DNA from: Pyrenopolyporus hunteri
Lineage: Eukaryota > Ascomycota > Sordariomycetes > Xylariales > Hypoxylaceae
Assembly (NCBI GenBank): GCA_902806595.1
Contig: CADCXC010000011.1
Location: 2,310,266 to 2,374,265, forward strand
Length of the DNA stretch: 64,000 nt
Direction: 5' to 3'
Below the pieces are notes generated by a model, which was given only the letters and a program-made list of their open reading frames with translations, had not been told where the DNA came from and made no database searches. The position numbers and the translations under genes are program-made. Below, piece after piece: positions 22,652-33,500 of this stretch (its first letter is position 1; each line of letters opens with the position of its first letter).

Positions 22652-24361
22652 ATGGCTTCGAATGAAGCGAATAACAATCAGAAGGGGCCGAAGAAGCGAT
22701 CTGTTGCTGGATCGTTTCTCTTTAAACTACCCGACGGCGACGAGAAACAGGCCCGAGTGGCCTTGTTTAGACGGAGCGGCAAGGTTAGCACTTACCAGCA
22801 CAAATTAGCACCCATATCCGGCAGCATCGAGACGTATGACAGCAGCCCCATCGCCACAGCTCTGAGGGAGATCAAGGAGGAGACGGGTCTGACTCTCTCT
22901 TCTATCGAACTACTCCGCGTTGGAAAACCTTACTCTTTCGTGGATGAGTCCATTGGCCGTGAATGGACCATCAACCCTTTCGCCTTTCGCCTTAAAGACA
23001 AGGCCGAAGGGGGAAAAGGGGAAGAGGGCATAACCATCGATTGGGAGCACGAGGGTTACGAATGGTTCGATCCTTTAGATGTGCGCGAATCAGATGAGTT
23101 CGGCGGCGTCCCGAAGCTTGTTCACAGCTTACGAAGAGTGTGGCCCGAGTACGACTTGGGTCGGAGGGCAGGGAAAGTTCTTACATCGGGCTTACAACGG
23201 CTGCGGGATGATCATGAGAGCGGCGCTAGGCAGCTCGCCGAGGTTGCAGTCTCAACTCTGAAAAATCTCATCGCAGAGATGGACCCCAATGCCATCGACG
23301 AGGTCTGGTGGGCGAACTTCAGAATGGCGGCGTGGCACCTCTGTAAGGCACGTGAAAGCATGGGAGCGGCTATTACCAGCGCCGTCGTCAAATCACTTGA
23401 TAAGGCCGAAACCATACTTAGGCAGGATCTCCCGTCGCCAGAGAAGGCCCGGCGAATTGTCGAAGCTATCGAACGCCAGCTAAGCCACCGCAAATCCGCA
23501 ACGGATCGCATCCGCGACACCTTTGTCGGCTATTTACGCCAAAACGTCGTCCAAACAGTGGAACGTAAAACCGCGATTTCGGTCCTTACGTTATCGTCTA
23601 GCTCTACTATAGCAGCTTGTCTCTTACAGGCTGCCCTCCTGCTCGGCATCTCGCTTGACCTTCGCATCTTGGAATCGCGGCCTCTGTACGAGGGCGTGAC
23701 CCTGGCCGCGAAATTGCTCGAGGGAGAAATCAAGCCAGGTGGCTTAAATATGACGCTTTACACCGACGCTTCCGCAGCTGTAGCCGCTGACGGCGTCGAC
23801 GTGGTCGTGCTCGGAGCCGACCGCATTAGCTCGGCGGGCGACGTTAGCAACGTAAGCAGCGATCTACTTCATTTCACATTTCCATCTTTCACCCGCAATC
23901 TTTGCTCATACGTCTACCTACCTACCTATCCACCTAGGGTACTAACTACCTTCGTATCCCTACAGAAAATCGGATCGCTCCCGGCCATTCTCTGCCAGCG
24001 GCACACGGCGCCTAACGCAAAAGTGGTTATATTAAGTGAAACTGAGAAGATAGCCAGCCCTGGCGTGGCGGATGACCACTCAGTAGAGGAAAATAGCCCA
24101 GCGGAGCTTTTGCGGGCCTGGAAGGGGAATGTCAAGGGTGCCGATATTATTGAAAAGGCCTTGAGTGAAGCCTCGAATGATGTCGAGGAGAATGAAGCAT
24201 CGGCGAAGAAAGTCCTCGTGAAGAACAGATATTTCGAATGGGTCCCTGCGCGCTTCATTCACGCTTACGTTACCGACGAAGGGCTGTGGTCTGTCGAAAA
24301 CATTACCCAGAGGTCGAACTGGGTTGGTGAGGAGATGGACAGGTTCTTTAGGGATCTTTAG
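22652..24361 (+). CDS. Nudix hydrolase / IF-2B-like fusion protein
   Basis: The model joins 22652-23851 and 23966-24361, giving 531 residues. The start at 22652 has a strong context (ACCATGG); an in-frame ATG at 22556 would add 32 residues without any acidic residue. The N-terminal half is a Nudix fold with the box core REIKEETGL (about residues 70-78) preceded by a GSIETYDSS segment. The C-terminal half is an eIF2B alpha/beta/delta-like (PF01008) Rossmann domain, the fold shared by methylthioribose-1-phosphate and ribose-1,5-bisphosphate isomerases, with LTLSSSSTIA, VVVLGADRIS, KIGSLPAILCQ and VPARFIHAYVTDEG. Nudix/IF-2B fusions are known in ascomycetes but their substrate is not established; a sugar-phosphate or nucleotide-sugar salvage role is inference. 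The intron (114 bp, donor GTAAGC, branch site TACTAAC, acceptor CAG) is stop-free and in phase, so retention would insert 38 residues into the IF-2B domain. Confidence 0.88.
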   Translation: MASNEANNNQKGPKKRSVAGSFLFKLPDGDEKQARVALFRRSGKVSTYQHKLAPISGSIETYDSSPIATALREIKEETGLTLSSIELLRVGKPYSFVDESIGREWTINPFAFRLKDKAEGGKGEEGITIDWEHEGYEWFDPLDVRESDEFGGVPKLVHSLRRVWPEYDLGRRAGKVLTSGLQRLRDDHESGARQLAEVAVSTLKNLIAEMDPNAIDEVWWANFRMAAWHLCKARESMGAAITSAVVKSLDKAETILRQDLPSPEKARRIVEAIERQLSHRKSATDRIRDTFVGYLRQNVVQTVERKTAISVLTLSSSSTIAACLLQAALLLGISLDLRILESRPLYEGVTLAAKLLEGEIKPGGLNMTLYTDASAAVAADGVDVVVLGADRISSAGDVSNVSSDLLHFTFPSFTRNLCSYVYLPTYPPRVLTTFVSLQKIGSLPAILCQRHTAPNAKVVILSETEKIASPGVADDHSVEENSPAELLRAWKGNVKGADIIEKALSEASNDVEENEASAKKVLVKNRYFEWVPARFIHAYVTDEGLWSVENITQRSNWVGEEMDRFFRDL

Positions 24362-25402
24362 TCTGCGTCGTAGGGGGAGTCCGAGTTGATGAAGTTTTCT
24401 CATGTTCCTTATATTCCTTATATTTTCCATGTTTTATACCTACGTGTATGTCCCTGCTTTTGTGTCCTCGATGGCACCTAATGGGTACTTGGGGGCGGCC
24501 CCCGGCTTGAGGCGCTCACTATTACGTTTAGTGAGCTCGGATGAGTACCTATCTAGGTAGCTTTAGTACCTACCTAGGAGGTAGGTAGGTAGGTGCCTAG
24601 GTCCAGGTATTGTATTGTACGATACCTAAATGTACCTACCTACATGTAAGTACCTACCTATGTACGGCGCATAGGTGGTATCCGTTAGGTACCTAGGTAG
24701 GTAGTTACGGTAGTATGTAGTAAATTAGTGTGTCGATGTAGGTCTCGTGTACGACAGAACCGACAGGGCAATTTATGCTAAATATTGCTTTCCAAAACTT
24801 CCGCCTGCATTAGGCAGTTAGCTAACAAACCGCAGTTGATGAAATGAGAACCTTGGTGGACTCTTGTCAAACACGATAAAAGCTTGCGGAGTTCCCCTCC
24901 TCTGATGACCACCTAGATACCTGGGTCGGTAGACGACGGGACTTTCGCTAATCGATTTACTTAACCTACCTACCTACCTACCTAGGTACATGTACTTATC
25001 TCACCTCACCTGTTTCTCTCTTACCTACATGTAGCCCAACCGGCATACCTCAGACCACCTTGGTACTTTCTTCATGGCATCGTACAATGCCTTCGGAGCG
25101 AATCCGGCACCTTAGTCCAGCGCTTTGCGGGCTCCGGCTACCTGTTCCTCTACCTCGTTTGCAGTGGAAACACGCGGACCAAAGCGAGGCGTGGGATATT
25201 ATACGAAAATGGAATATGGCTCCATCAAGGTCTCTCGAAAGGCACTAATATAACGCCTACGTACGATAGGTATTATTGATGCTATTAAATGAGACTACTT
25301 AGTCGGCTTTTCAACTTTGCCGTCGTCTCAGCGTCCTTCACCAACTATGGTCCGCTTCTGCTTCTGCACGGGTCGCATACAAGGGTCCAATTGGCACCTC
25401 GC
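24362..25402. other. Intergenic region between convergent genes
   Basis: No gene seen. It separates the 3' ends of the Nudix/IF-2B gene and the fungalysin gene. It is dominated by TACC/GGTA tracts at 24541-24716 and 24963-24990. Short frames at 25060-25400 are not supported. Confidence 0.6.
24541..24716. repeat. TACC/GGTA palindromic tract
   Basis: Clustered units including CCTACCTAGGAGGTAGG and GGTACCTAGGTAGG. One of the densest members of the family in the window. Confidence 0.75.
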
Positions 25403-27729
25403 CTAGCAAACCCCGTCGGGAATTTTATTGCTCCCCGTACGCCTGCTGCTCGAGTACGCAGCACCTTCGCCGAGGCCTCTCTTGGCGAACGCGGTCCAGC
25501 TAGTTCCCAGATGGTCAGCTGCCTTATCGGTTCGAACGAGAGCAGATGTGTTACTTACAGCTCGCAGACGTTGTCGCCGCCGGTCAATGCTTCGTCAGCA
25601 TCAATGATGGCATCACGAGCTTGTATGAAGTTGGGGTTGCAAGGTTGACTGACGAGAGGAAAAAAAAAAAACTGTTAGCCGTTGCGGCCCCGTGAAGCCA
25701 AGTTCTAGATCACTTACAGGGCCATGGCGTCAAGCACGAGCTTCAGGGTCAGGTACTTTCCGTCCGTTGGGACGCCGTTCCCGTCAAACTCGGGCTTGGG
25801 CCCGTCGTTCTTCCCATGCTTGTCGATGAGGTTCCATAGGACCTCGTACAGGATCGTGGCCCATACCTCGCCGATGTCGTGCACCTCGTTGTACGTGTTG
25901 AGCGTCGTGTATTGATACGGGTTGACGTCGAGCTTTGTCGAGTACAGGTAGTTTCGGATACCTGCTGGGTTGTTGTAAACCCATGCGCCTAAGCTGTAGT
26001 CCGTGTCTCGCGTATCGCCGGGCTTTAGGCGGATTGCGGTTGCGAAGAAGTCACCCCAGCCCTCTCCCATACCTCCCGACTCGAGCGCGTTTAGGCAATT
26101 CGAGTTAGCGGGACCACCGGTGAGTCTGTTCGACACTGGCGCGCAAAAACAAGATTAGCCGGCTACAACGCTCGATGAAGCACCAGGGGATACGTTGGGA
26201 CTTACATCCATGGGTGTATTCGTGGATGATCACACCGGCCTCAAAGGCACAGTCCCTGTATGGGTTCGACTGCGTCCAGATATACATCCTCATTCGTCCG
26301 TTTTGTCCGTCTGGTGGCGTGGCAAAGTTGGCATTGTTGGTGCCGGACCCGTCCTGGGCATTGAGGATGACGAAGTCATTACCCTTGCCGCCTTGTCCAT
26401 TGTTGTTGGACTCGAAGTTTCCCGCCGCCTCGGTGAACCCGAGGTCATACAGGAGGTCGTGGTACGTGTTCGCGGTGAAGAAGAGCTGAGCAACCGAAGC
26501 ATCGGCGTAAGATGAGGGCGGCGTCAAGGTCGCGTCCCACTTGTACTCGAATTTGAGGGACGGGCTGTCCGGGCGGTAGTTGTTGAGGTAGTCCGAACCG
26601 CCATCGGGGTTGGTCTGCGCAATGCCGTTATCTATTCGTAACCCTCAGGGTCAGTAGCCGTTTCCTAATTGCCATATGCATGAGGGGTCGCATGTCCTTT
26701 GAGCTTACTGAACCAATAGTCCAGTGGTGTATCGACTTACTTCCGCGAGTGGTAGTGTAGTTGGTCGTTCCATCGGAAATCCAAGTGAACTCGGACGTCT
26801 CAAGGTCCCACGGGTCTGTTACGACCTCGCGCTCACCTTCGTCCGGGTCGTTCGTTCCCCACGGGCTACCGAGTATTAGGGACGGCACGTTTGACGAAGA
26901 AATAACTTATACGTACTAGACGAGATACGTCGCGTCGGCTACGTAGTCGACTACACCGTGGACTTTCTCATTGGTATTCGCATCAACATACGACAACAAC
27001 CAGTTGTCAAGGATGTCTGTTTCCACCCTCCACGTGAGCGCGAGGTTGCCGTCGGGCTTGATAAAGTAGACTAAGCGTGCCTCCGGATCCTTCATAGCGC
27101 CCGAAGTTCCCTTGAGCACGTAATTTTCAGTTCCTTCGGCGGCCTCTGCGGAGGCTTGCCCTGTGACTGGTAGCTCTAGGACTTTGGTAGCCCCCGATAA
27201 CGCCTCCGTCGGGTCGGAAAACTCCCGTTTTTGAAGTGGGCTTTCCTCGGGGATGGTCCCCGCGAAAAATGAATTCCCGTATGAGAAAACGGTTCCATCA
27301 GAGCCGATCTAAACAAATGAACAAATATAAGTACCGGGCTGCTGACCCCTCCGGCTCGAGGTCAAGACTTACGTTGACGTTGAAGTCGGCATTGTCAATG
27401 TCTAGTCCATGCGCTGTCTGCTTGAAGTTGACGTGCGCAATGCCATTATTGCCGACGTAATGATCGTCAACCAAACGGAACGTGGCGCCGGGAGCTATAC
27501 TCTTGACAAGTTCGGTTGCGGTATCGATGTACGAACCCTGCTTGATAAGACGAACAGCCTTGTTAGCATTCGCCGCAGCCTTATTGGTGTACTCGGCCGT
27601 TTCCTTTAGACGGTATGAGTTGAGGTCTACCGTCCGGCGCCGGAGCCCGGCCCGGTAGGGCTGGGTAGGGTGGCCGTGGGCGGGCAACGATGCACCGAGA
27701 AGACCAAGTAGCAACAATGATCGGATCAT
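25403..27729 (-). CDS. Secreted fungalysin metalloprotease (peptidase family M36)
   Basis: Extracellular zinc endopeptidase of 634 residues. Seven exons, in coding order: 27729-27373, 27308-26917, 26865-26741, 26631-26206, 26135-25718, 25648-25559 and 25499-25403. The six introns (51-109 bp) have GTAAGT or GTACGT donors and all junctions restore conserved family sequence, for example TYLV/YPWGTNDP and YTHG/LSNRLTGG. The start at 27729 gives a signal peptide ([19 protein letters not shown]); an in-frame ATG at 27783 would bury it. An FTP-type inhibitory propeptide follows. The catalytic domain has the zinc motif HEYTH (about residues 428-432) and the third ligand Glu in GMGEGWGDF (about 458). 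The C-terminus [17 protein letters not shown] is typical. The role is nutrient acquisition or host-tissue protein degradation. Its start lies about 2.8 kb from the end of the NRPS gene, and there is no sign that they share a function. Confidence 0.95.
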
Positions 27730-27800
27730 AATGAATGAGAAGCAGCGAGGGTGGCCTGCTGTACTTGGACTTGCTATTTCCAAGACAGCTGGACGTCGAG

Positions 27801-27810
27801 CTTTTATATA
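27801..27810 (-). promoter_or_regulatory. TATA box of the fungalysin gene
   Basis: On the minus strand the sequence reads TATATAAAAG, 72-81 bp upstream of the start codon at 27729. Its position supports that start rather than the upstream ATG at 27783, which would leave under 20 bp between TATA box and start codon. Confidence 0.6.
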
Positions 27811-30553
27811 GCTCTAACCGCCTCAGTTTTGGTTCGAACCTTGTTATCCATCGTGGTCCAGCTTCCTGTTTCGAAGAAGTTCGTGATTATCGACAAGCTG
27901 TGGTGCTTATCGGTAGGCTAGGCCTGGGTATGCCTTGGTTCATTACCCCACCGGCCGTAGTCGTGTGCCATCGTTCGAGCATATTCTTGCAGATAGTTCT
28001 CTATTTGAGAAGGTCTTCAAGATTCACGAGCACTGCCTTCATTGGCTGCGATGTACAATAAGCTTGACGGCTCCCCCCCCTGCTGAATACGAGTTCGAGA
28101 AAGGAAAGTGATTATCAGTCGCGGCGGCATACAGCACGTCTTGACAAGGGCCTATGGCGTTCGGAGTAGGTTCCTGAGCGTCGCAGGACGGCTAGCTACC
28201 GTGCCAAGATGTCGGAGGTATGAGTGGAGCGAAATAGCGCCGGACCGGTGCATCTGGCGATCTCTAGCTGTACGATACAGAGGTGCTATTCCATGGTGTT
28301 CGTCCTTTTGTCCACCTGGTCTCGTTGCTTACTGGTCTACGACGGAAGATACTTGACTACGGTGGACGTACGTCTCTACGTTCGCCTACCCTAGGACGTC
28401 AGAGTTATCGCTGAGCCGGTCTATAGTAGCTGTCTATTGACGTCTCGGATTCGAGGAGTGGGCAGTAGGCTACTAACGGCTCTGCAAGATTGCTCCTAGT
28501 CTAACATGGAAGGCGTTAGTGACATTGGAGCCCGACAACGGGATGAACTGACTTCCAATTCGAGAATGTCTCTATTGTTCACCTTGTCTCGGGAAGGTCT
28601 CTTGACTACAGCACATTCTTGTCAAGGCTTAGCTCCAATCTGCTGGGTTGTCTTGAAGGTCAGCCTCGGCGCATCGGCTGACTTCTTGCGCGCCAATATC
28701 GCAATTCACGCATGCCCCGGTAGGCGAGCAAATGGAAATGAATTCCTATGCGCTAGGGTGCCTTAAGATAAGAAAGCTCAGCTCGGCAGATGCAACATGG
28801 GTCAGACGTTTACGCGGGAGAGGGCTCTTGGCTTAACTAATGGCCTTATGTTAGGCACTTGTAATGATTTGACCTTGGCCACGGGATGACCAAGACTGAT
28901 GTGGTGCCTAAACATGGTTGATGCCACTCCTAAGCAAAGTCTAAGACTTGATTGGCTGTTGTTTCGCGGACCTTCCTAGAGAAGTAAGACAGCCGAAGCT
29001 TGAACCGCCATATGGGCAGCTTTATCGAAAGGCCGAATGAGATACGACAAGACGAATGGCTACTCTGGCTTACCACCTTTGTTTTGAGCTCTACCGACTC
29101 ATGTTCTAGATCTGCTTCTCTTTGGCTTCATCACATTTTACTTAGCGAATCGCAGTTCAAGGACGAGCGAGCCAGGAGATTTGAAGCTGACCTACCCTGG
29201 ATCACCTAGATCGCGACCCTGTGTCGCAGTGCATAACCGTCCTAGGGCTGGGGATTGATCCGGCGCGCGGGGGGAGGGGGGAGTCAGCCCAGAGTCTTAC
29301 GCATATTACCTCACTTCCCCAGACGGGAACACAAATAAAAATGCACCTACCGTGGTGCCTAAGCCAACAACCGTTTACCGCATCAGTAAAAGCGTTGGGA
29401 TGGCGCAGCCGGAAGTTGTTTATAACTTCGTGCTGCAAGTATTTACGGTCCCGACAGAAGGGTGGAAATGTGTACGGCTTAGTGGCGTACTGCGTATAGC
29501 TGGGACTCGTCCGTTCGGACGCGAACCCTGGTACCTTAAGCTTGGCGTCCTGATCGCCGACTTTTCTTATGTACCGGGTAGGTAATATCATGTTGGCGCA
29601 CTTGGGAGGGGAGTGGAATAAAGTCTTCTCTCGAATTACGCAGGTTCCCTCATAGGCCTAGATATGATGTCAGCAATCTTTATCTCCGCCGATGCCTATG
29701 CTGCGTTCTCCCTCCTTTCCCCTTTCGGGCCGTCTCATTCTTTAACGGACGTGAGCGTCACTTACGTCGAAGCGCGATACGGGTCTCATAACTGCCTTAT
29801 TAGGTAGTTTAGTCCTACAAGGCGGCGGTGCACTTCTTAACCTAGCAATCTCGTATGCATTAATTACGGGTTCGTGCGATCGCCAGCTACATGGGGGAGC
29901 ATTAATCGGCTTGGTTGTCGTATGGCGACCCTTCGTACATGTTCGCTGTCATCTCGGGTTGCATCGTTTGGATGCCTCTAGGCACCTACCTAGGTAGGTG
30001 CCTAGTAACCTGGGTAGACGGATAGCTTATGTCGTCTATCTAGACTCTTGTGGGCGATATTGTGGATTATTGTCTAACTACTAGCCGAGGGAACTATCGT
30101 TATTCACCAACTCAATAGACCACGGGTACCATCATAGTGTGCAAAACATCTACTACCATGTAGAAAGTGGTGAAACGAGTACGAAACTCTGAGACGATAT
30201 ATGGATTCGGGAAAGCTAGCGTCGACAAGCGAGAGGCTGTACTTGGCGATGCGTGTCCCGGGAAATGCGAAGTCGGGTGCAATCTAATGTGTAGGGGTAC
30301 CTATCTAGACGACTGCGCTGCCTATCTGCCGTCACCAATATCGGAAAGTAATTCTTGTACGGGCTGACTACCTGGTAGATCGACGTTTGATCATAGCGCC
30401 GCTGCTAACTTCTAACATACGGCATTCAATATAGTGATTGTACTATCGATTAAGACTTCCGCTTGACTCTCCGGGAAAGAAGGGGGTCCAAATAAGCCGA
30501 TGTCCATGGCATCTTCGCGTATGGCTACTTCGACGTCTACCGTATGCTGTCGA
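27811..30553. other. Intergenic region, 2.7 kb
   Basis: Upstream region of the fungalysin gene and downstream region of the NRPS gene. The longest frames (129 codons on the minus strand at 29202-29591, 108 codons at 27735-28061) show no domain. A TACC/GGTA palindrome (GGCACCTACCTAGGTAGGTGCC) is centred at about 29990. Nothing else is recognised. Confidence 0.5.
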
Positions 30554-33500
30554 TCAGTCAGCCATTAGCGCTGGGACGTCAAAATCGGGGGCGGGAGAGC
30601 TCACAACAAACGCCTTCATTAGTTCGCTTTGCCATGCGAAGTCTATCTCTTGCCGTGCAACACCCGGCAATGGGTCGTTCTTATTGGGGGACGATGTCGT
30701 CTCGTCCGTAACTTTGGTCATAGTAACCTTACGCGATGTGCCCGTGGCAGTTGGATTTATGGGGGTGAGGAGGAAGTTGACCGAGCTCTCGATCCTTATC
30801 CCAGTCCAGCTGAAGATTTCCCATAGACCTACGCTGACATTATCAAAGCTGCCAATTTCTAGAAGATCGGCCTGGATCTCCACAGCTAAAGAGAGAACCG
30901 GTCGGGCTAATGGCTTCTTGACTAAGAGAGGCACAATGCTTAATGTCGGAAATGGGGCTTCTTCAAGGCCGTCGATATTTGTTCGATTCGCTATATATAT
31001 CCCAATGACAACGTCCTTATCTTGTCCGCTCGACTCCCCAGAATGTTGTGAACTTGCCAAGGCCCTCGAGTACGCTGCGAAGAATAGTGCCTGTAGTGTC
31101 GTGCCGTGGGCTGAACTTGTCATCTTGAGTTTTGACGCGCTGTTTACGGCCCCATGTCTTAGCTGCGCCAACGGCTGAATAATTTGGCCATTCGCTGGTG
31201 GCTCATGCGAAGCTAATAGCCGTACTGGGTCTGCGTCTCGAAGATAAGAGGTCCAGAACCTTTGCCTTTGCAGTCGAACTTCAGGAGAGTAGTGATTCGA
31301 GATAAAACTGTACCATTGGAATGGGCAAGGAGCAGGCGTTGGTTCTAGGATGTTAGCACATAACTGCACGAAGCGACTTATTATCGTTGACAGGCTGATG
31401 GCGTCGTATAAGGCGTGGTGAATGTGTAAGTGCACGCGGGTATCCTGCGGATGCAGATTCTGGATGCGCACAAACACGAATGGTGTGACGGTCTCCTCAT
31501 AAGTATGCTGTCTTTTCCCGATATCCGTTGCAATGCGCCCCGAGAAGTCCGTCGGCTTCGGTTTCGTGATGATTTGAATAAATGGTATCTCCGTCGACCT
31601 AGTAGCCACAAACTGCGTCCTTAACATCGGGGTTTCAGCGGTTAGTAAAGACCATGCTTTCACAACGGTCTCATAGTTCGTCTCCCCACCAAACTTGTAG
31701 GTAAATCGAGGGAAGAAGAGCAGACCGCCAGAATTATTCCAAACACTTAGCATGTGCACTTGCATAGGTAGTGCCGGAAGGACGTTTTCTACATCGGCTG
31801 GGTTTACCCCGATTTTCTTGAACAAGGAGTCCATCTCGGCCTGATCCAATACTAAGTTCAACGGCGACTGTGTAGCTGAAGGGAAATTTCTTGGCTGTTT
31901 CGTGCTCCCTGAGGACCGGTTTAGGAATTCGCGAATCGAGGTAGCTTTTAGCAGAGCGCGGACGGAAACGTCTAGACCTCGTCTTCGAAGCATGGAGGAT
32001 GCCTTAATTGCACTAATAGAATCCAAACCAAGGTGATAGATGGAATGGCTCGGGTTGATAGCGTATTTGTCTATTCCCGACAGCTCTGATAGGACGTCCA
32101 ATAATGGCGAATCCAATTCGGCGACGCTTACTTCCCATGACGATGCGTTTCTCGGTGCCGTTCTTACGTCATTATCGGAATTGAAGCTCAATTCAAACGA
32201 TTCCAAGCCGCAGACAGACACCTTCCCCAACTCGTCATCGAATTCAAGCACGTTTGCATGGTCGCCAGTAAAGTAAACCAGGACCGCTTCGATATTGGCC
32301 AGGATCTCATCCACACCCTCCATTGACACGTAGCGTTCATCTCCAGCCATGCGCCACACGATTGAATTCTCAGTAATTTCCATTTCAACACACACGGGAT
32401 ACTCCACCGCCGATGACCCATGAATAGATCTCAAAATTGGATTTTGCGGTCTGGCTCCATGCTCTTTGGCGTTCTGTAGGAGGAAGAGAGTGTTGAATAA
32501 TCCATCACCCGTAAGATTAGCTAATTTCCGTATTTCCCGGAGCGGAACGTGCTGGGAACCTATGATATCCGACATAGTGGCCTGTAAGTAGTCGAAATAC
32601 TCCGCTATGGTCCCATGGAGCACGACCCTTAATGGAACAGTGTTCATCGTTGGAAATAGTAGAGCTTGGGCTTCATCCGCAGTTCTTCCCGATAAGACCA
32701 CACCGAAAATAACGTCGAGAGACTTTGACATCGAAGCAAGCACGGACGCCCAACATCCTTGGGCTAAGACTTGCGGTGTGATGCGATATCTTTGGCATAG
32801 CGCCTTCAGGCCTCCAAGGTCTACCGTCGATACTAATTCTGATCGATATATTATGGGCTGTTTATACTTGGGAAGATCTGTGGCTGGGTGGAGGATAGTT
32901 GGGCGGGCGTCGTTCAGGTAGCCGGCCCAGAAGCTCCCATCCGTCGCTGCGGGGCCGAAAAGTAGCTGCGAAAGATAGGGTTCGTACTCTTTTCGCTCGT
33001 GATAGCGATCCTCGTACGCTGCTTGAACATCTTCGTGGAGTAATCCAAGGGACCACCCGTCATATAGCGCATGGGCGATAGAAAGGACGAGATATTGATT
33101 CGCTGGCGTTATCACAAGGACGAGCTGGAACAAGTCGGATGTCCCATTGGCCATTACTGCTCGATCACGAGCTTGGCTAAACACTGTCGATATTTGCTCT
33201 AAGCTAGAAAGCTCGACGGTCGGCTTAAATTCGAGGGATTCGCCTCGGACGATTTGACAGAATGCAGCCCTACTGCTCGGGCTATCAATCTCTACGAAGG
33301 TCGTCCGTAAAATCGGGGAGCCAGCATATACCGTTGCCCAGGCTATTTTCAACCGGTCGATATCCGTGTTTCGCGAAATCTCTAGTACATCGTGGTTGAA
33401 ATACCGTCTGAAACCGGATAGAAGCATATCTGCGACCATGGAGTCCTGCAACGGCGTCGGCGGTAGAATGGCCGTAACATTTTTAAGGTCTTCCCCATTC

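Noticed and set aside
22556..24361. One continuous 601-residue protein across the Nudix/IF-2B region
   Set aside because: A canonical donor (GTAAGC, 23852), branch site (TACTAAC) and acceptor (CAG, 23965) bound a segment that interrupts the conserved VSN/KIGSLPAI junction. The inserted translation contains TACC-tract-encoded residues, so it is an intron.
27730..27783. Fungalysin start at the upstream in-frame ATG (27783)
   Set aside because: It would place 18 non-hydrophobic residues in front of a clear signal peptide and lies under 20 bp from the TATA box. The ATG at 27729 fits both.
27830..27845. GGTTCGAACC resembling a tRNA T-arm
   Set aside because: The flanking bases do not form a T-stem, and no D-arm, anticodon arm or acceptor stem could be drawn around it. 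No tRNA was found anywhere in the window.
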